Position numbers and translations under genes: made by a program. Below the pieces are notes generated by a model. The model had not been told where the DNA came from, did no database searches, and saw only the letters and a list, made by a program, of their open reading frames with translations. A stretch of 64,000 nt of DNA, from assembly GCF_004023625.1 (NCBI RefSeq), contig NZ_RPDJ01000001.1, forward strand, positions 372,001 through 436,000, in the 5' to 3' direction. Origin of the DNA: Streptomyces cavernae. Its GTDB lineage: Bacteria; Actinomycetota; Actinomycetes; Streptomycetales; Streptomycetaceae. Every line of letters begins with the position of its first letter. Position 1 is the first letter of the stretch. Shown here piece by piece: positions 11,082 to 18,783 of the stretch.

Positions 11082-11678
11082 TCAGTCCTCTTTGTTGTCG
11101 TCTTTGTTGTCGTCGTGCGCAAGGGGGTCGTGATTGAGGGGGGTGCGTACGCGCATCAGCAGGCGACACGCTTTGTCGCCGTCGCGCAGGCACGACTCGG
11201 CGCGGTTCTCCGTCAGGGTGACGCCGAGGCCCTCGGACCAGCCCGCGTGGATGTCGGTGCACGGGCAGCGGTAGCCGTCCAGTGAACCGGCCATCCGCAC
11301 CATGGTGACGGCGAAGCTGCGGCGGAGCGTGAGGACGATCAGACCGTCCCGCTCTGTCACGTCTTCGACCTCCGTGGACGCGTTGCGCAGCTCCGGCGGG
11401 AACATCCGGTCGCCGCAGTCGTCGTAGCGGCGGCGGAGTTCCTCCAGGTCCTTGCCGGTGTCGCCGGTGTCGGGGAGCGGGCCGCAGAGGCGGCCGACGC
11501 GCTGTCCGACGTGCGTCGCGACCTTGCGCAGCGCCTCGGCGTTCAGCTCGTTGGCCGCCTCCTGCCCGAACCGGCTCGCCACCGCCTGGTACCAGTTCGC
11601 GTCGTGCTGCCACCACAGCCGGTACGCCTCGCTCGCCCGGGCACGGTGGTTGACGCCGTCACCCGCACCCGTGCTCAT
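11082..11678 (-). CDS. Small protein of uncertain family (DUF6125 / thiazoline-carboxylate hydrolase-like)
   Basis: A 198-residue protein with an N-terminal helical part (AYRLWWQHDANWYQAVASRF) that resembles DUF6125 or ATC-hydrolase-like proteins, and a C-terminal part with cysteines in YRCPCTDIHAGW and ESCLRDGDKACRLL. The tail is strongly acidic (DDNKDDNKED). No catalytic function is recognisable. It begins inside the stop of the upstream ligase (ATGA overlap), so it is made together with the pathway enzymes. The operon lacks an obvious hot-dog dehydratase or thioesterase, and this protein is a candidate for one of those missing steps; that is speculation. Confidence 0.6.
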   Translation of the reverse strand: MSTGAGDGVNHRARASEAYRLWWQHDANWYQAVASRFGQEAANELNAEALRKVATHVGQRVGRLCGPLPDTGDTGKDLEELRRRYDDCGDRMFPPELRNASTEVEDVTERDGLIVLTLRRSFAVTMVRMAGSLDGYRCPCTDIHAGWSEGLGVTLTENRAESCLRDGDKACRLLMRVRTPLNHDPLAHDDNKDDNKED

Positions 11679-13378
11679 GGCTGCCCCTTGACGGCTGAGG
11701 CGACGGAGGCGGTGAAGCGGTCGCGCATCACTCGCTTGAGGACCTTGCCGGTGGCGCCCTTGGCGACGTCGTCGGGCCTCATGCGCAGGGCGCGGGTGAC
11801 CGGGGGGAAACCGGCGGCCCTGAGGGCGGTGTTGACGCGGTCGGTCAACTCCGCGTCGATGAAACCCTGTTCGGCCACCGCCTCGGCTCCCTCCTCGTCG
11901 GCGAGTTGGAGCAGCGCGTACGCCTCCGCCACTCCGTCGCCGTCCCAGTCGGCCCGTACGCCGTCGTCGGCGACCCCGACGACCGTGCAGTCCGCCAGTT
12001 CGGGCAGTTCGCGCAGCAGGAGTTCCTCGGTGCGGGTGCTGAAGACGACGCCGGAGCTGGTACGGATGGCGTCCGGGGCGCGGTCGAGGTGGTAGAAGTT
12101 GCCGTCCTCGTCCTGGTGGGCGAGGTCGCCGGTGAGCCAGTAGCCGCCGAGTCGCATACGGTTCCAGGTCACCGAGTCGTTCCAGTAACCAGGCGTGAGA
12201 GTGGGGGACTTGAGGCCTAGGCGGCCGATCTCGCCGGGCGGCAGCGGGGTGCCGTCCTCGGCGAGTACGGCGGCCTCGGCGAAGCTGATCGGCCTGCCGA
12301 CGCAGCGCGAGTACGCCGACGTGTCCTTGGTGTGCCGGTTGTGGAAGACGGAGTAGCCGGCCTCGGAGGAGCCGAGCCCGTCGACGAAGACCGAGCCCTC
12401 GACCCGGGTCCTCCGCAGGTCCTTGCCGATCGTCTGGTGGCTGCCGTGCCGCACGAGGGCCCGGATGTGCGCTTCGTGGGCCGCGTCCCCGGTGTTGAAC
12501 CACACCTGCACGCTGGACAGGTCGCGGGTCGTCAGGTCCTCGGCGGCCATCTCGCCGAAGGTCCCGGCGAAGGCCAGCACGGTGGTGGGCCTGAACTCCT
12601 CGATGGCGTCCAGTACGTCGGTGCCGCGCTGGCTGGAGAGCAGCTTGATGTCGGTGCGCAGCAGGAGGCAGTACAGCAGCGTCGCCACCATCGCGTTGTG
12701 GGCGCCCGGCAGTCCGACGAGGGTGCGTTCCATGTCGGTGCCGGTGGAGTAGCGCAGGCGGTGCAGCTGCGCGTACATCAGGGTCTGGTGGGTGTGCGGA
12801 ACTCCCTTGGGCATACCGGTGGTTCCGGACGAGTGCGAGATGAGCACCGGGTCTGTCGGGTCGTGACGGTACGGGTAGGAGGCCGGGAGTGAGGCGCGGT
12901 GTTCGGGGCGGATGTCGGCGGCGGTCGCGCAGAAGCTGAGCGCTGATCCGGGGCCCGCGAGTACGTCGTGGTGGGCGCGGTCCGTGAAGGCGCCCACGGC
13001 ACCCTGCCGTCGTACGTACTCCCGCGCGATGTCGGGCGGCAGGTTGCCGTTGACGAACGACGGGATCGCGCCGAGGGAGGTCAGCGCCAGGAAGTTCACC
13101 GCGAACTCGGCGCTGGAGTAAGAGTGGAGGGCGACGGGGTCGCGGGGACGCACACCCTGGGCGGTGTACCAGCCCGCGTATGTCTCGACGACCTCGCCCA
13201 GCTCCCCGAGGGTGAGCTGGGCGGGGCAACTGCCGTCGGGCGCCTGCCAGTTGCCGTCCACGCGGAGTACGACCTCGTCGCGTGGACGGTCGTACGCCGC
13301 CAGCCGCGCCAGGACGTTTCCGGCGCCCAGCGCGGGGTCGGAGCAGATCCGGGCCCGCTCCTGCCTACTGATGAGCAT
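11675..13378 (-). CDS. AMP-dependent ligase, candidate ATP-dependent aryl diazotase or aryl-acid ligase
   Basis: A 567-residue ANL enzyme: LISHSSGTTGMPKGV (phosphate loop), WFNTGDAAHEAHI, YWLTGDLAHQDEDGN (hinge) and KGATGKVLKRVMRDRF with the C-terminal catalytic Lys. It is distinct from the other two ligases of the operon and is translationally coupled to the gene next to the CreE/CreD-type pair. CreM of cremeomycin and AvaA6 of avenalumic acid biosynthesis are ligase-superfamily enzymes that use ATP to activate nitrite for diazotization, so this is my first choice for that role. Loading of the aromatic acid is the alternative. Start ATG at 13378 overlaps the upstream gene by 14 bp. Confidence 0.75.
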   Translation of the reverse strand: MLISRQERARICSDPALGAGNVLARLAAYDRPRDEVVLRVDGNWQAPDGSCPAQLTLGELGEVVETYAGWYTAQGVRPRDPVALHSYSSAEFAVNFLALTSLGAIPSFVNGNLPPDIAREYVRRQGAVGAFTDRAHHDVLAGPGSALSFCATAADIRPEHRASLPASYPYRHDPTDPVLISHSSGTTGMPKGVPHTHQTLMYAQLHRLRYSTGTDMERTLVGLPGAHNAMVATLLYCLLLRTDIKLLSSQRGTDVLDAIEEFRPTTVLAFAGTFGEMAAEDLTTRDLSSVQVWFNTGDAAHEAHIRALVRHGSHQTIGKDLRRTRVEGSVFVDGLGSSEAGYSVFHNRHTKDTSAYSRCVGRPISFAEAAVLAEDGTPLPPGEIGRLGLKSPTLTPGYWNDSVTWNRMRLGGYWLTGDLAHQDEDGNFYHLDRAPDAIRTSSGVVFSTRTEELLLRELPELADCTVVGVADDGVRADWDGDGVAEAYALLQLADEEGAEAVAEQGFIDAELTDRVNTALRAAGFPPVTRALRMRPDDVAKGATGKVLKRVMRDRFTASVASAVKGQP

Positions 13379-14156
13379 GGGTGTGGCTCTCCGTGTCGGT
13401 GTCGGTGTCGGTGTCGGTGCGGTGGGCGGCGGCCAGTTCGAACAGGCTCCGGATGCTGCCAAGTTGGTCGGCAGCCCCGCTGGTGGAGTTGATCGGCACC
13501 TGTGCCCCGGCGACGGCGACGGCGACGGTGGCAGGGGCGGAGGTGTCGTGGTCGGCGCGGCCGAGCAGGATCGCCGCCGCCAGGCCCGCCTTCGCGGGGA
13601 GGGACGGGACCGGACGCCCGCTGTCGGCGGCCAGTTCGCGGTGTACGGCGGCCACGCGTTCGCCGCCACCGAGTTCCACGCCCAGCACGAGGACCCGGTC
13701 GAGCTCCGGGTCGTCGAGCAACACGTCGGCCATGGCCAGGAGTTCGGTGAGCGGGTCGGCGAGCGTGGAGAGGCTGAACATCTGGCCGGTGATGCCGAAC
13801 TCCCGGCTCATGTGTCCCAGCACGGAGTTGGCGGTGGCCTGCATGAACAGCAGCGGGTTGTGGACCCGCCCGGACACCATGCGCGAGCTGGCCAGGTCGG
13901 CCGTGGTGGTATCGCCCGTCAGGCTCGCCAGCGCGACGGCCGTACGGTCGCCGTCCCCGGGGTGCGCGGTCAGACACCTCGCGGCGACCTCGTACGCCAG
14001 CGGACTGAACGCCGACTCCACGAAGCCCGGCAGCTTCGGCAGCGCGATGTCGTCGTCCCGGCCGGTGCCGTGGCTCGCGGTGGCGGCGGCGAGGACGGTG
14101 AGGGCGGTGGGGGAGGTGAGGGGGGAACGCGGGGCGGTTGTGTGGGTCGTTGTCAC
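13365..14156 (-). CDS. Short ketosynthase-like / chain-length-factor-like protein
   Basis: A 263-residue protein resembling the N-terminal thiolase-fold half found in the Ketoacyl-synt_2 family of aryl-polyene clusters, with FVESAFSPLAYEVA, NPLLFMQATANSVLGHMSRE and GITGQMFSLST. It lacks the full Cys-His-His set of an active KS, so it is probably a partner (CLF-like) of the intact KS whose stop it overlaps (GTG start at 14156). The tail is built from a hexanucleotide run (13394-13421) coding alternating Asp-Thr before an His-rich end. Partner role is inference from size and adjacency. Confidence 0.7.
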   Translation of the reverse strand: MTTTHTTAPRSPLTSPTALTVLAAATASHGTGRDDDIALPKLPGFVESAFSPLAYEVAARCLTAHPGDGDRTAVALASLTGDTTTADLASSRMVSGRVHNPLLFMQATANSVLGHMSREFGITGQMFSLSTLADPLTELLAMADVLLDDPELDRVLVLGVELGGGERVAAVHRELAADSGRPVPSLPAKAGLAAAILLGRADHDTSAPATVAVAVAGAQVPINSTSGAADQLGSIRSLFELAAAHRTDTDTDTDTESHTHAHQ

Positions 14157-15454
14157 GGCCGCTCCAGAACGAGTGCGGTGTTGGCGCCCCCGAAGGCGGC
14201 GTTGACGGTGAGGGCTCGGAGCGGTTCGGTGGGGCGTGGTTCGTTCGGCACGTAGTCGAGGTCGCACTCCGGGTCGGGGCTGCCGAATCCGGCGGTCGGC
14301 GGGAGTACACCGTTCAGCAGGGCCAGCATCGTGATCACGAACTCCACGACGCCCGCGGCTTCCAGGAGGTGGCCGGTGGTGCTCTTCGTCGAGCTGACCG
14401 GTATCGACTCGGCGAACTTCGGGAAGGCGGCGCGCAGACCCCGTGTCTCGGCGCCGTCGTTGTACTTGGTGCCGGTGCCATGGGCGTTGATGTAGTCGAG
14501 GGACGCCCCGTCCGGGTCCCCGGCCAGCCGCATCGCCTGCTGGACGGCGCGGGCGAGGCCGGCGCCCTCCGGGTGCGGCTGGGCGATGTGGTGGGCGTCG
14601 GTGGCGGCGCCCCAGCCGACGACGGAGGCGAGCGGCCGGGCCCCGCGGCGCCGGGCGTGCTCGGCGGACTCCAGTACGACGGCGGCGACCCCGTCGCCCA
14701 GCAGCAGCCCGCTGCGCTCGGCACTGAACGGCCGCACCATGCCGTCCCGCGCCAGCGCCCGCCCGGAGTCGAACTTCCCGAACGTCTCCTCCTCGACCAG
14801 ATACCCACCCGCACAGACGGCGACGTCGATCCGCCCCGAGGAGATCAGCCGACAGGCGTGAATGATCGCGGCGGCGGACGCGACACAGGCATTGGTGAAG
14901 GCAAGCCGGGTCCCGACCAGCCCCAGCCCGTCACCCAACAACTCGGCCAGCTGGGCAGGAACGGCGTCAGCGAGATGTGCCCCGGGGGCACGGGGCTGTG
15001 ACATTTGCGGCTCCGCCGCGTGGGCGCGACGAGCCACATCGGACCCGCGCCCGATGTACGACAGCTCGCCCGGAGAGGCCTCCACAGAACCCCCGGCGCC
15101 CCCCCAATACCGAGTAACGCTCCGATGATCCCCGGCAACACCCAACAGCACCGCCGCCTGGCCATCAGCCCCGAGCCCGGCCATGCCCAGCGCAGCGTCA
15201 CCGCAGCGCTGGAGCGCATCCCGCAGCGCCCACCCGTCGACCCCGTCGGGACTGTCGGACCCAGCCGGATCGGCGGGCGCGACGGCGGCAACCGCCGTCC
15301 GGTACGGCCCCGTGTCGAACCGTGTCGTCGGCCGGAACGCGGGCACGCCCGCGAACACCCCGCGCCGCAGGGCCTCCGGGCCCACGCCGAACGCGGTCTG
15401 TACGCCGTATCCGGTCACCGTCACCGCACGCGCTTCGCGCACTTCACGCGTCAT
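14153..15454 (-). CDS. Beta-ketoacyl-ACP synthase (ketosynthase)
   Basis: A 433-residue FabF-type ketosynthase with an intact triad: Cys190 in AFTNACVASAAA, His325 in NAHGTGT and His362 in STTGHLLEAAG, plus Lys357. It should condense malonyl units with an aryl starter on the ACP, together with the CLF-like protein. Start ATG at 15454 is chosen because the ATG at 15466 would overlap the ACP gene more; 15454 gives an 11-bp overlap. Residues about 136-153 (RRAHAAEPQMSQ) are encoded by a copy of an interspersed DNA repeat and look foreign to the family. Confidence 0.9.
   Translation of the reverse strand: MTREVREARAVTVTGYGVQTAFGVGPEALRRGVFAGVPAFRPTTRFDTGPYRTAVAAVAPADPAGSDSPDGVDGWALRDALQRCGDAALGMAGLGADGQAAVLLGVAGDHRSVTRYWGGAGGSVEASPGELSYIGRGSDVARRAHAAEPQMSQPRAPGAHLADAVPAQLAELLGDGLGLVGTRLAFTNACVASAAAIIHACRLISSGRIDVAVCAGGYLVEEETFGKFDSGRALARDGMVRPFSAERSGLLLGDGVAAVVLESAEHARRRGARPLASVVGWGAATDAHHIAQPHPEGAGLARAVQQAMRLAGDPDGASLDYINAHGTGTKYNDGAETRGLRAAFPKFAESIPVSSTKSTTGHLLEAAGVVEFVITMLALLNGVLPPTAGFGSPDPECDLDYVPNEPRPTEPLRALTVNAAFGGANTALVLERP
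14997..15047. repeat. Interspersed Streptomyces repeat, copy 1, inside the ketosynthase gene
   Basis: About 50 bp with the core GCGGCTCCGCCGCGTGGGCG matches a second copy at 16070-16121 in the same orientation with only a few differences. It contains the self-complementary GCGGCTCCGCCGC. It is read through in frame as part of the KS coding sequence. The motif is of a type I recall as common in Streptomyces intergenic regions; the copy number elsewhere cannot be seen here. Confidence 0.75.
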
Positions 15455-15743
15455 CCTGGGCGCCACCCTTCTGGGCGGTACGCAGGTACTCGGTGAGCCG
15501 GCCGAGCGAGGTCATCCCGGCGATGTCCTCGTCGGAGGGCTCGACGATCAGGCCGTACCGCTCCTCCACCACGTGGAGCAGCCACACCAACCCGAGGGAG
15601 TCCAGGACGAGTTCGGCGTCCTCGCCCAGGTCGTCGGGCAGGCCGGGGAAGACCTTGCGGTCGGAGAGCAGCTCCCGTACGGAGTCGGTGGTGATGTCCG
15701 TGGTGATGTGGTCGGGGCCGGTGGCCCCCGTGCTCGTGCTCAT
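15444..15743 (-). CDS. Acyl carrier protein 1
   Basis: A 99-residue acidic carrier protein with the phosphopantetheine Ser49 in ELVLDSLGLVWLLHVVEE. A Thr-rich leader (MSTSTGATG) precedes the helical domain. It overlaps the second ACP by 4 bp upstream and the KS by 11 bp downstream. Tandem ACPs beside a KS/CLF-like pair suggest that one carries the aryl starter and the other the malonyl extender, or that both share the growing chain. Confidence 0.85.
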   Translation of the reverse strand: MSTSTGATGPDHITTDITTDSVRELLSDRKVFPGLPDDLGEDAELVLDSLGLVWLLHVVEERYGLIVEPSDEDIAGMTSLGRLTEYLRTAQKGGAQDDA

Positions 15744-16015
15744 GCCTTCGCACCCCGTCGGACGACCTCGGCGACGAGCCCGCCCAGGGTCAGCGTGGCC
15801 AGGGGCTCGATGTCGGTGTCGGGGATCTCGACACCGAACCGCGACTCGAGTCGCAGGGTGAGTTCGATCAGGCTCAGGGAGTCGACATCCAGCCCGCCGA
15901 CGGTCACCGGGCTGTCGTCCGTGATGCCGTCGCGGCTGGTCAGGATGTTCATCTCGTCGATGACCGAGGTCAGGACGAACTCGCGGATCTCGTCTTCCAG
16001 GGTCGACGTGCTCAT
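15740..16015 (-). CDS. Acyl carrier protein 2
   Basis: A 91-residue carrier protein with Ser46 in GGLDVDSLSLIELTLRLE as the phosphopantetheine site. It differs clearly from the neighbouring ACP, so the two are not a recent duplication, though both start MSTST. A GAGATATAGATC leader precedes it, and the 140-bp gap upstream to the ligase gene holds an interspersed repeat copy, the largest spacing within the first part of the operon. Confidence 0.85.
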   Translation of the reverse strand: MSTSTLEDEIREFVLTSVIDEMNILTSRDGITDDSPVTVGGLDVDSLSLIELTLRLESRFGVEIPDTDIEPLATLTLGGLVAEVVRRGAKA

Positions 16016-16068
16016 GATCTATATCTCCAGAGAGGGGGGATTCAGAGAGCCCCGACAGGGGCGCGAGG

Positions 16069-16121
16069 ATGTGACATGTGCGGCTCCGCCGCGTGGGCGC
16101 GACAAGCCACAACCGGCCCGC
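16069..16121. repeat. Interspersed Streptomyces repeat, copy 2, intergenic
   Basis: The sequence from TGTGACATGTGCGG to CCGGCCCGCG repeats the element found inside the ketosynthase gene, in the same orientation. It fills most of the gap between the ACP2 and ligase genes and contains the self-complementary GCGGCTCCGCCGC, so the transcript could fold here. It follows CCCGACAGGGGCGCGAGG, a flank often seen with this element. Confidence 0.75.
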
Positions 16122-16155
16122 GGACAGCCGACAACCGGGACCGGCAGTACCCGCC

Positions 16156-17544
16156 TTACACAGCGGAGCGCAACGCCGCGGCCTGCCGTACCAACTTCCC
16201 GTTGGACGTGCGCGGCAGCGCGTCCAACAGCCGTACGACGCGCGGCACTTTGTAGTCGGCCAGCCGTTCGCGGCACCATCGCGACAACTCCTCGGCGGAC
16301 GGCTGATCCGAGCCCGCGCGCACCGCGACGTACGCCTCGGTCACGTCCTCGTGGACCAGGACCGCCTGTTCGACGGCCGGGTGTTCGCGGAGTACGTTCT
16401 CCACCTCGGTGAGGTCCACCTTGAGGCCGCCGATGACGACGAGGGAGTCCGCGCGGCCCAGCACGTGCACCGCGCCGGTGGCGTCCAGCGTGGCCCGGTC
16501 CCGGGTGTGCAGCCAGCCGTCGGCGTACTGGGTGCCGCCCGAGTCGAAGAGGTACGGCGACTCCTCGAGGGCGACGTCCAGTTCGCCCCGGTCGACGCGG
16601 ACGACGACACCGGGCGCCGCCCGGCCGACCGAGGGGCGCAGGGTGCCGCCGACGTCGATGGCGACGATGCCGGTCTCCGTGGTCCCGTAGGCCTCGCCGA
16701 CCCCGACGCCGTACCGCTGCGCGAAGGCGGCGGCGACCTGCGGGGGCATGATCTCGCCGCCCGAGACCGCGATCCGCAGGTCGGGGAGGGCGGGGGGATC
16801 GGTGGCGGCGGTGAGGAGTTCGTAGTGGGTCGGTACGCCGAACACGGCGGTGACCCGGTGTTCCCGTGCGGTCCGCAGGATGTCGCGGGCGGAGACGCGG
16901 GGCGCGAAGACGACGGAGACTCCGGCGGCCAGGGAGTGCAGCAGGCCGCCGATCAGGCCGAAGCTGTGCGCCGTCGAGCTGAGCAGCAGCAGCCGGTCGC
17001 CCTCGGCCGGCATGCCGGGGACCCCGGCGAACCTGTCGACCTCGGTGGCGAGCGACCGGGCGGTCCTGCCGATGACTTTCGGCCGTCCGGTGGAGCCGGA
17101 GCTGAACTGGACGAGGCGGTGCCCGGTGGTGGCGGACCGGCCGGATCTTCGCCGCTCGGTGACGACCTCGTACTCGGACCGGAAACCGAACGTGGCCCGG
17201 ACGTTGGAGCCGGCGCTGACCATGAACTGCGGTCGGCAGGAACCGCAGAGCGCGTCCACCTCCGGCGGCTTGAGCCGGAAGTCGAAGAGCAGCACCTGGG
17301 CGCCGAGCTGCCACAAAGCGAGCAGTACTTCAAGCTGTGTGAAGCTGGGCGGGGTCCGCAGTCCCACGGTGGAGCCCGGCCCGATGCCGTACCCGGCGAA
17401 GACGGCGGCCTGCTTGGCCACGCGCTCCTGTAAATCGCTGCGGGTGAGCGTCTGCTGTTGGTGCGTCAGGTACGGTAGGCGGTCGTCGTGCGCGTCGAAC
17501 AGCCGCCGCACCAGATCGGCGAGGTCTGAGTCGAGTTCGCCCAT
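16156..17544 (-). CDS. AMP-dependent aryl-acid ligase, likely starter-loading enzyme
   Basis: A compact 462-residue adenylating enzyme: RLVQFSSGSTGRPKV (phosphate loop), GEAYGTTETGIVAID and the C-terminal catalytic Lys in RTSNGKLVRQ. It lies between the 3,4-AHBA-forming genes and the ACP genes, so loading of 3-amino-4-hydroxybenzoate onto an ACP is the most likely task, by analogy with stand-alone aryl adenylation enzymes. Six bases separate it from the GriH-type gene. The specificity pocket cannot be interpreted by eye. Confidence 0.8.
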   Translation of the reverse strand: MGELDSDLADLVRRLFDAHDDRLPYLTHQQQTLTRSDLQERVAKQAAVFAGYGIGPGSTVGLRTPPSFTQLEVLLALWQLGAQVLLFDFRLKPPEVDALCGSCRPQFMVSAGSNVRATFGFRSEYEVVTERRRSGRSATTGHRLVQFSSGSTGRPKVIGRTARSLATEVDRFAGVPGMPAEGDRLLLLSSTAHSFGLIGGLLHSLAAGVSVVFAPRVSARDILRTAREHRVTAVFGVPTHYELLTAATDPPALPDLRIAVSGGEIMPPQVAAAFAQRYGVGVGEAYGTTETGIVAIDVGGTLRPSVGRAAPGVVVRVDRGELDVALEESPYLFDSGGTQYADGWLHTRDRATLDATGAVHVLGRADSLVVIGGLKVDLTEVENVLREHPAVEQAVLVHEDVTEAYVAVRAGSDQPSAEELSRWCRERLADYKVPRVVRLLDALPRTSNGKLVRQAAALRSAV

Positions 17545-17550
17545 CGGACC

Positions 17551-18783
17551 TCAGACCTCCTTGCAGAACTCGCCGATGGGCAGCCCCACATGGCGCTTGT
17601 CGGCGGCCAGATAGCCGAGCAACTCGTCGCCCGTCCGCAGCTCGGTGACGTTGAGGACCTTCCCGCCGGGGCCGAGCACCCGTACGTGCCAGTCGTCCTG
17701 CACGGTCAGGCTGACCAGCCGGCCGTCCTCGGCGTGGGTGCGGATCTCCAGGAGCGGCCTGGATTCGAGCTTCGCCCGGCCGACCACGACCCGCCGGGTG
17801 CGCCCGTCGGCGCCGACCGCGAGCAGCGCGCTGCCCGAGCCGACCTCGCTGAGGTAGTTGGTGCGGTTGTCGGGGCCGAGAGTGTACGAATGCAGGGCCC
17901 CCGCGTTGACCCTGAACGGCCTGGTCGGCATGTAGGGCAGGGGGTGGGTCTCGCTGCAGCACAGCACGAACCCGGAGGAGTAGGAGCCGACGAGGATGCC
18001 CTCGTCCTCCTCGAAGTGCGAGCAGGTGTCCACGCAGACCCGGTCGCCCAGTCCGACGTGCCGGATGCTCTCCACGGTGAGGGTGGACAGCTCGAGCTGG
18101 GGCGTCGTCGCCTCCAGCAGGCGGGCCAGCGCGAAGACTTCGTCGGCGCTGCGCGGTGTGAACAGGATGCCGTCCGAGCCGCGCTCCAGCACGTCGAAGA
18201 CGATGGACGCCTCCTCCAGGCCGTCGACGACCGTCACGAGCTTGCCCTCGGCGGACTCGGCCGCGGCGAGCACGATCTCCAGCGGGATCTTGGTCGGGTC
18301 GGCGAAGTGGATGACCGTGTAGGGCAGCACCATGGCGCCCGCGCACGACAGTCGGAGGGTGCGGTCGTCCCGTACGTCGATGAACCCGGAGACGGGAGTG
18401 CCACCAGCGGTGGCGCCCGCGCGGTGGGCGGCGGCGAGGGCGTCCAGCTCTTCCTGGGTGGAGAACTTCCGCAGGAGTACGTCGACTCCGGTGCCGGAGG
18501 GGGAAGTGCCGATCCCGGAGGGGGACTTGGCGTCCTTCTCCGGCGCCTTGCCCTCCTTGTCGCCGGACTTCTTGGCGGTGGCCAGTGACGTATCGGGGGT
18601 CGGCGCCGGAACCGGCGTCTTGCCTCCGGCGACCAGGACCCGGGTGACGGTCGGGGGCAGGGTGCCGAGCAGTTCGGCGTCGGAGGCCACGACTCCGGCC
18701 ATCCGCGCGTGGATTGCCGCGTCCACCACCGCCTGGAGCTGCGGACGGGGAACCTCACGCAGGTCGATCCATGCGAACCTCAT
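17551..18783 (-). CDS. griH: GriH-type dehydroquinate synthase II-like enzyme (3,4-AHBA formation)
   Basis: A 410-residue protein of the archaeal-type 3-dehydroquinate synthase II family: FAWIDLREVPRPQLQ at the start, GSDGILFTPRSADEV, DRVCVDTCSHFEEDEG and SETHPLPYMPTRPFRVNAGA. GriH of grixazone biosynthesis, from this family, converts the GriI aldol product to 3-amino-4-hydroxybenzoate. The neighbouring aldolase overlaps by 4 bp, which makes the pair diagnostic. Unusual is a Pro/Ser/Lys/Gly-rich stretch of about 45 residues (about 55-99, 18487-18621) between two early strands, probably a loop insertion. Shikimate-pathway use is unlikely given the pairing. Confidence 0.88.
   Translation of the reverse strand: MRFAWIDLREVPRPQLQAVVDAAIHARMAGVVASDAELLGTLPPTVTRVLVAGGKTPVPAPTPDTSLATAKKSGDKEGKAPEKDAKSPSGIGTSPSGTGVDVLLRKFSTQEELDALAAAHRAGATAGGTPVSGFIDVRDDRTLRLSCAGAMVLPYTVIHFADPTKIPLEIVLAAAESAEGKLVTVVDGLEEASIVFDVLERGSDGILFTPRSADEVFALARLLEATTPQLELSTLTVESIRHVGLGDRVCVDTCSHFEEDEGILVGSYSSGFVLCCSETHPLPYMPTRPFRVNAGALHSYTLGPDNRTNYLSEVGSGSALLAVGADGRTRRVVVGRAKLESRPLLEIRTHAEDGRLVSLTVQDDWHVRVLGPGGKVLNVTELRTGDELLGYLAADKRHVGLPIGEFCKEV

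Noticed and set aside
13394-13421. CRISPR-like or phase-variable repeat
   Set aside because: Units are contiguous hexamers without spacers, and changes in their number keep the frame.
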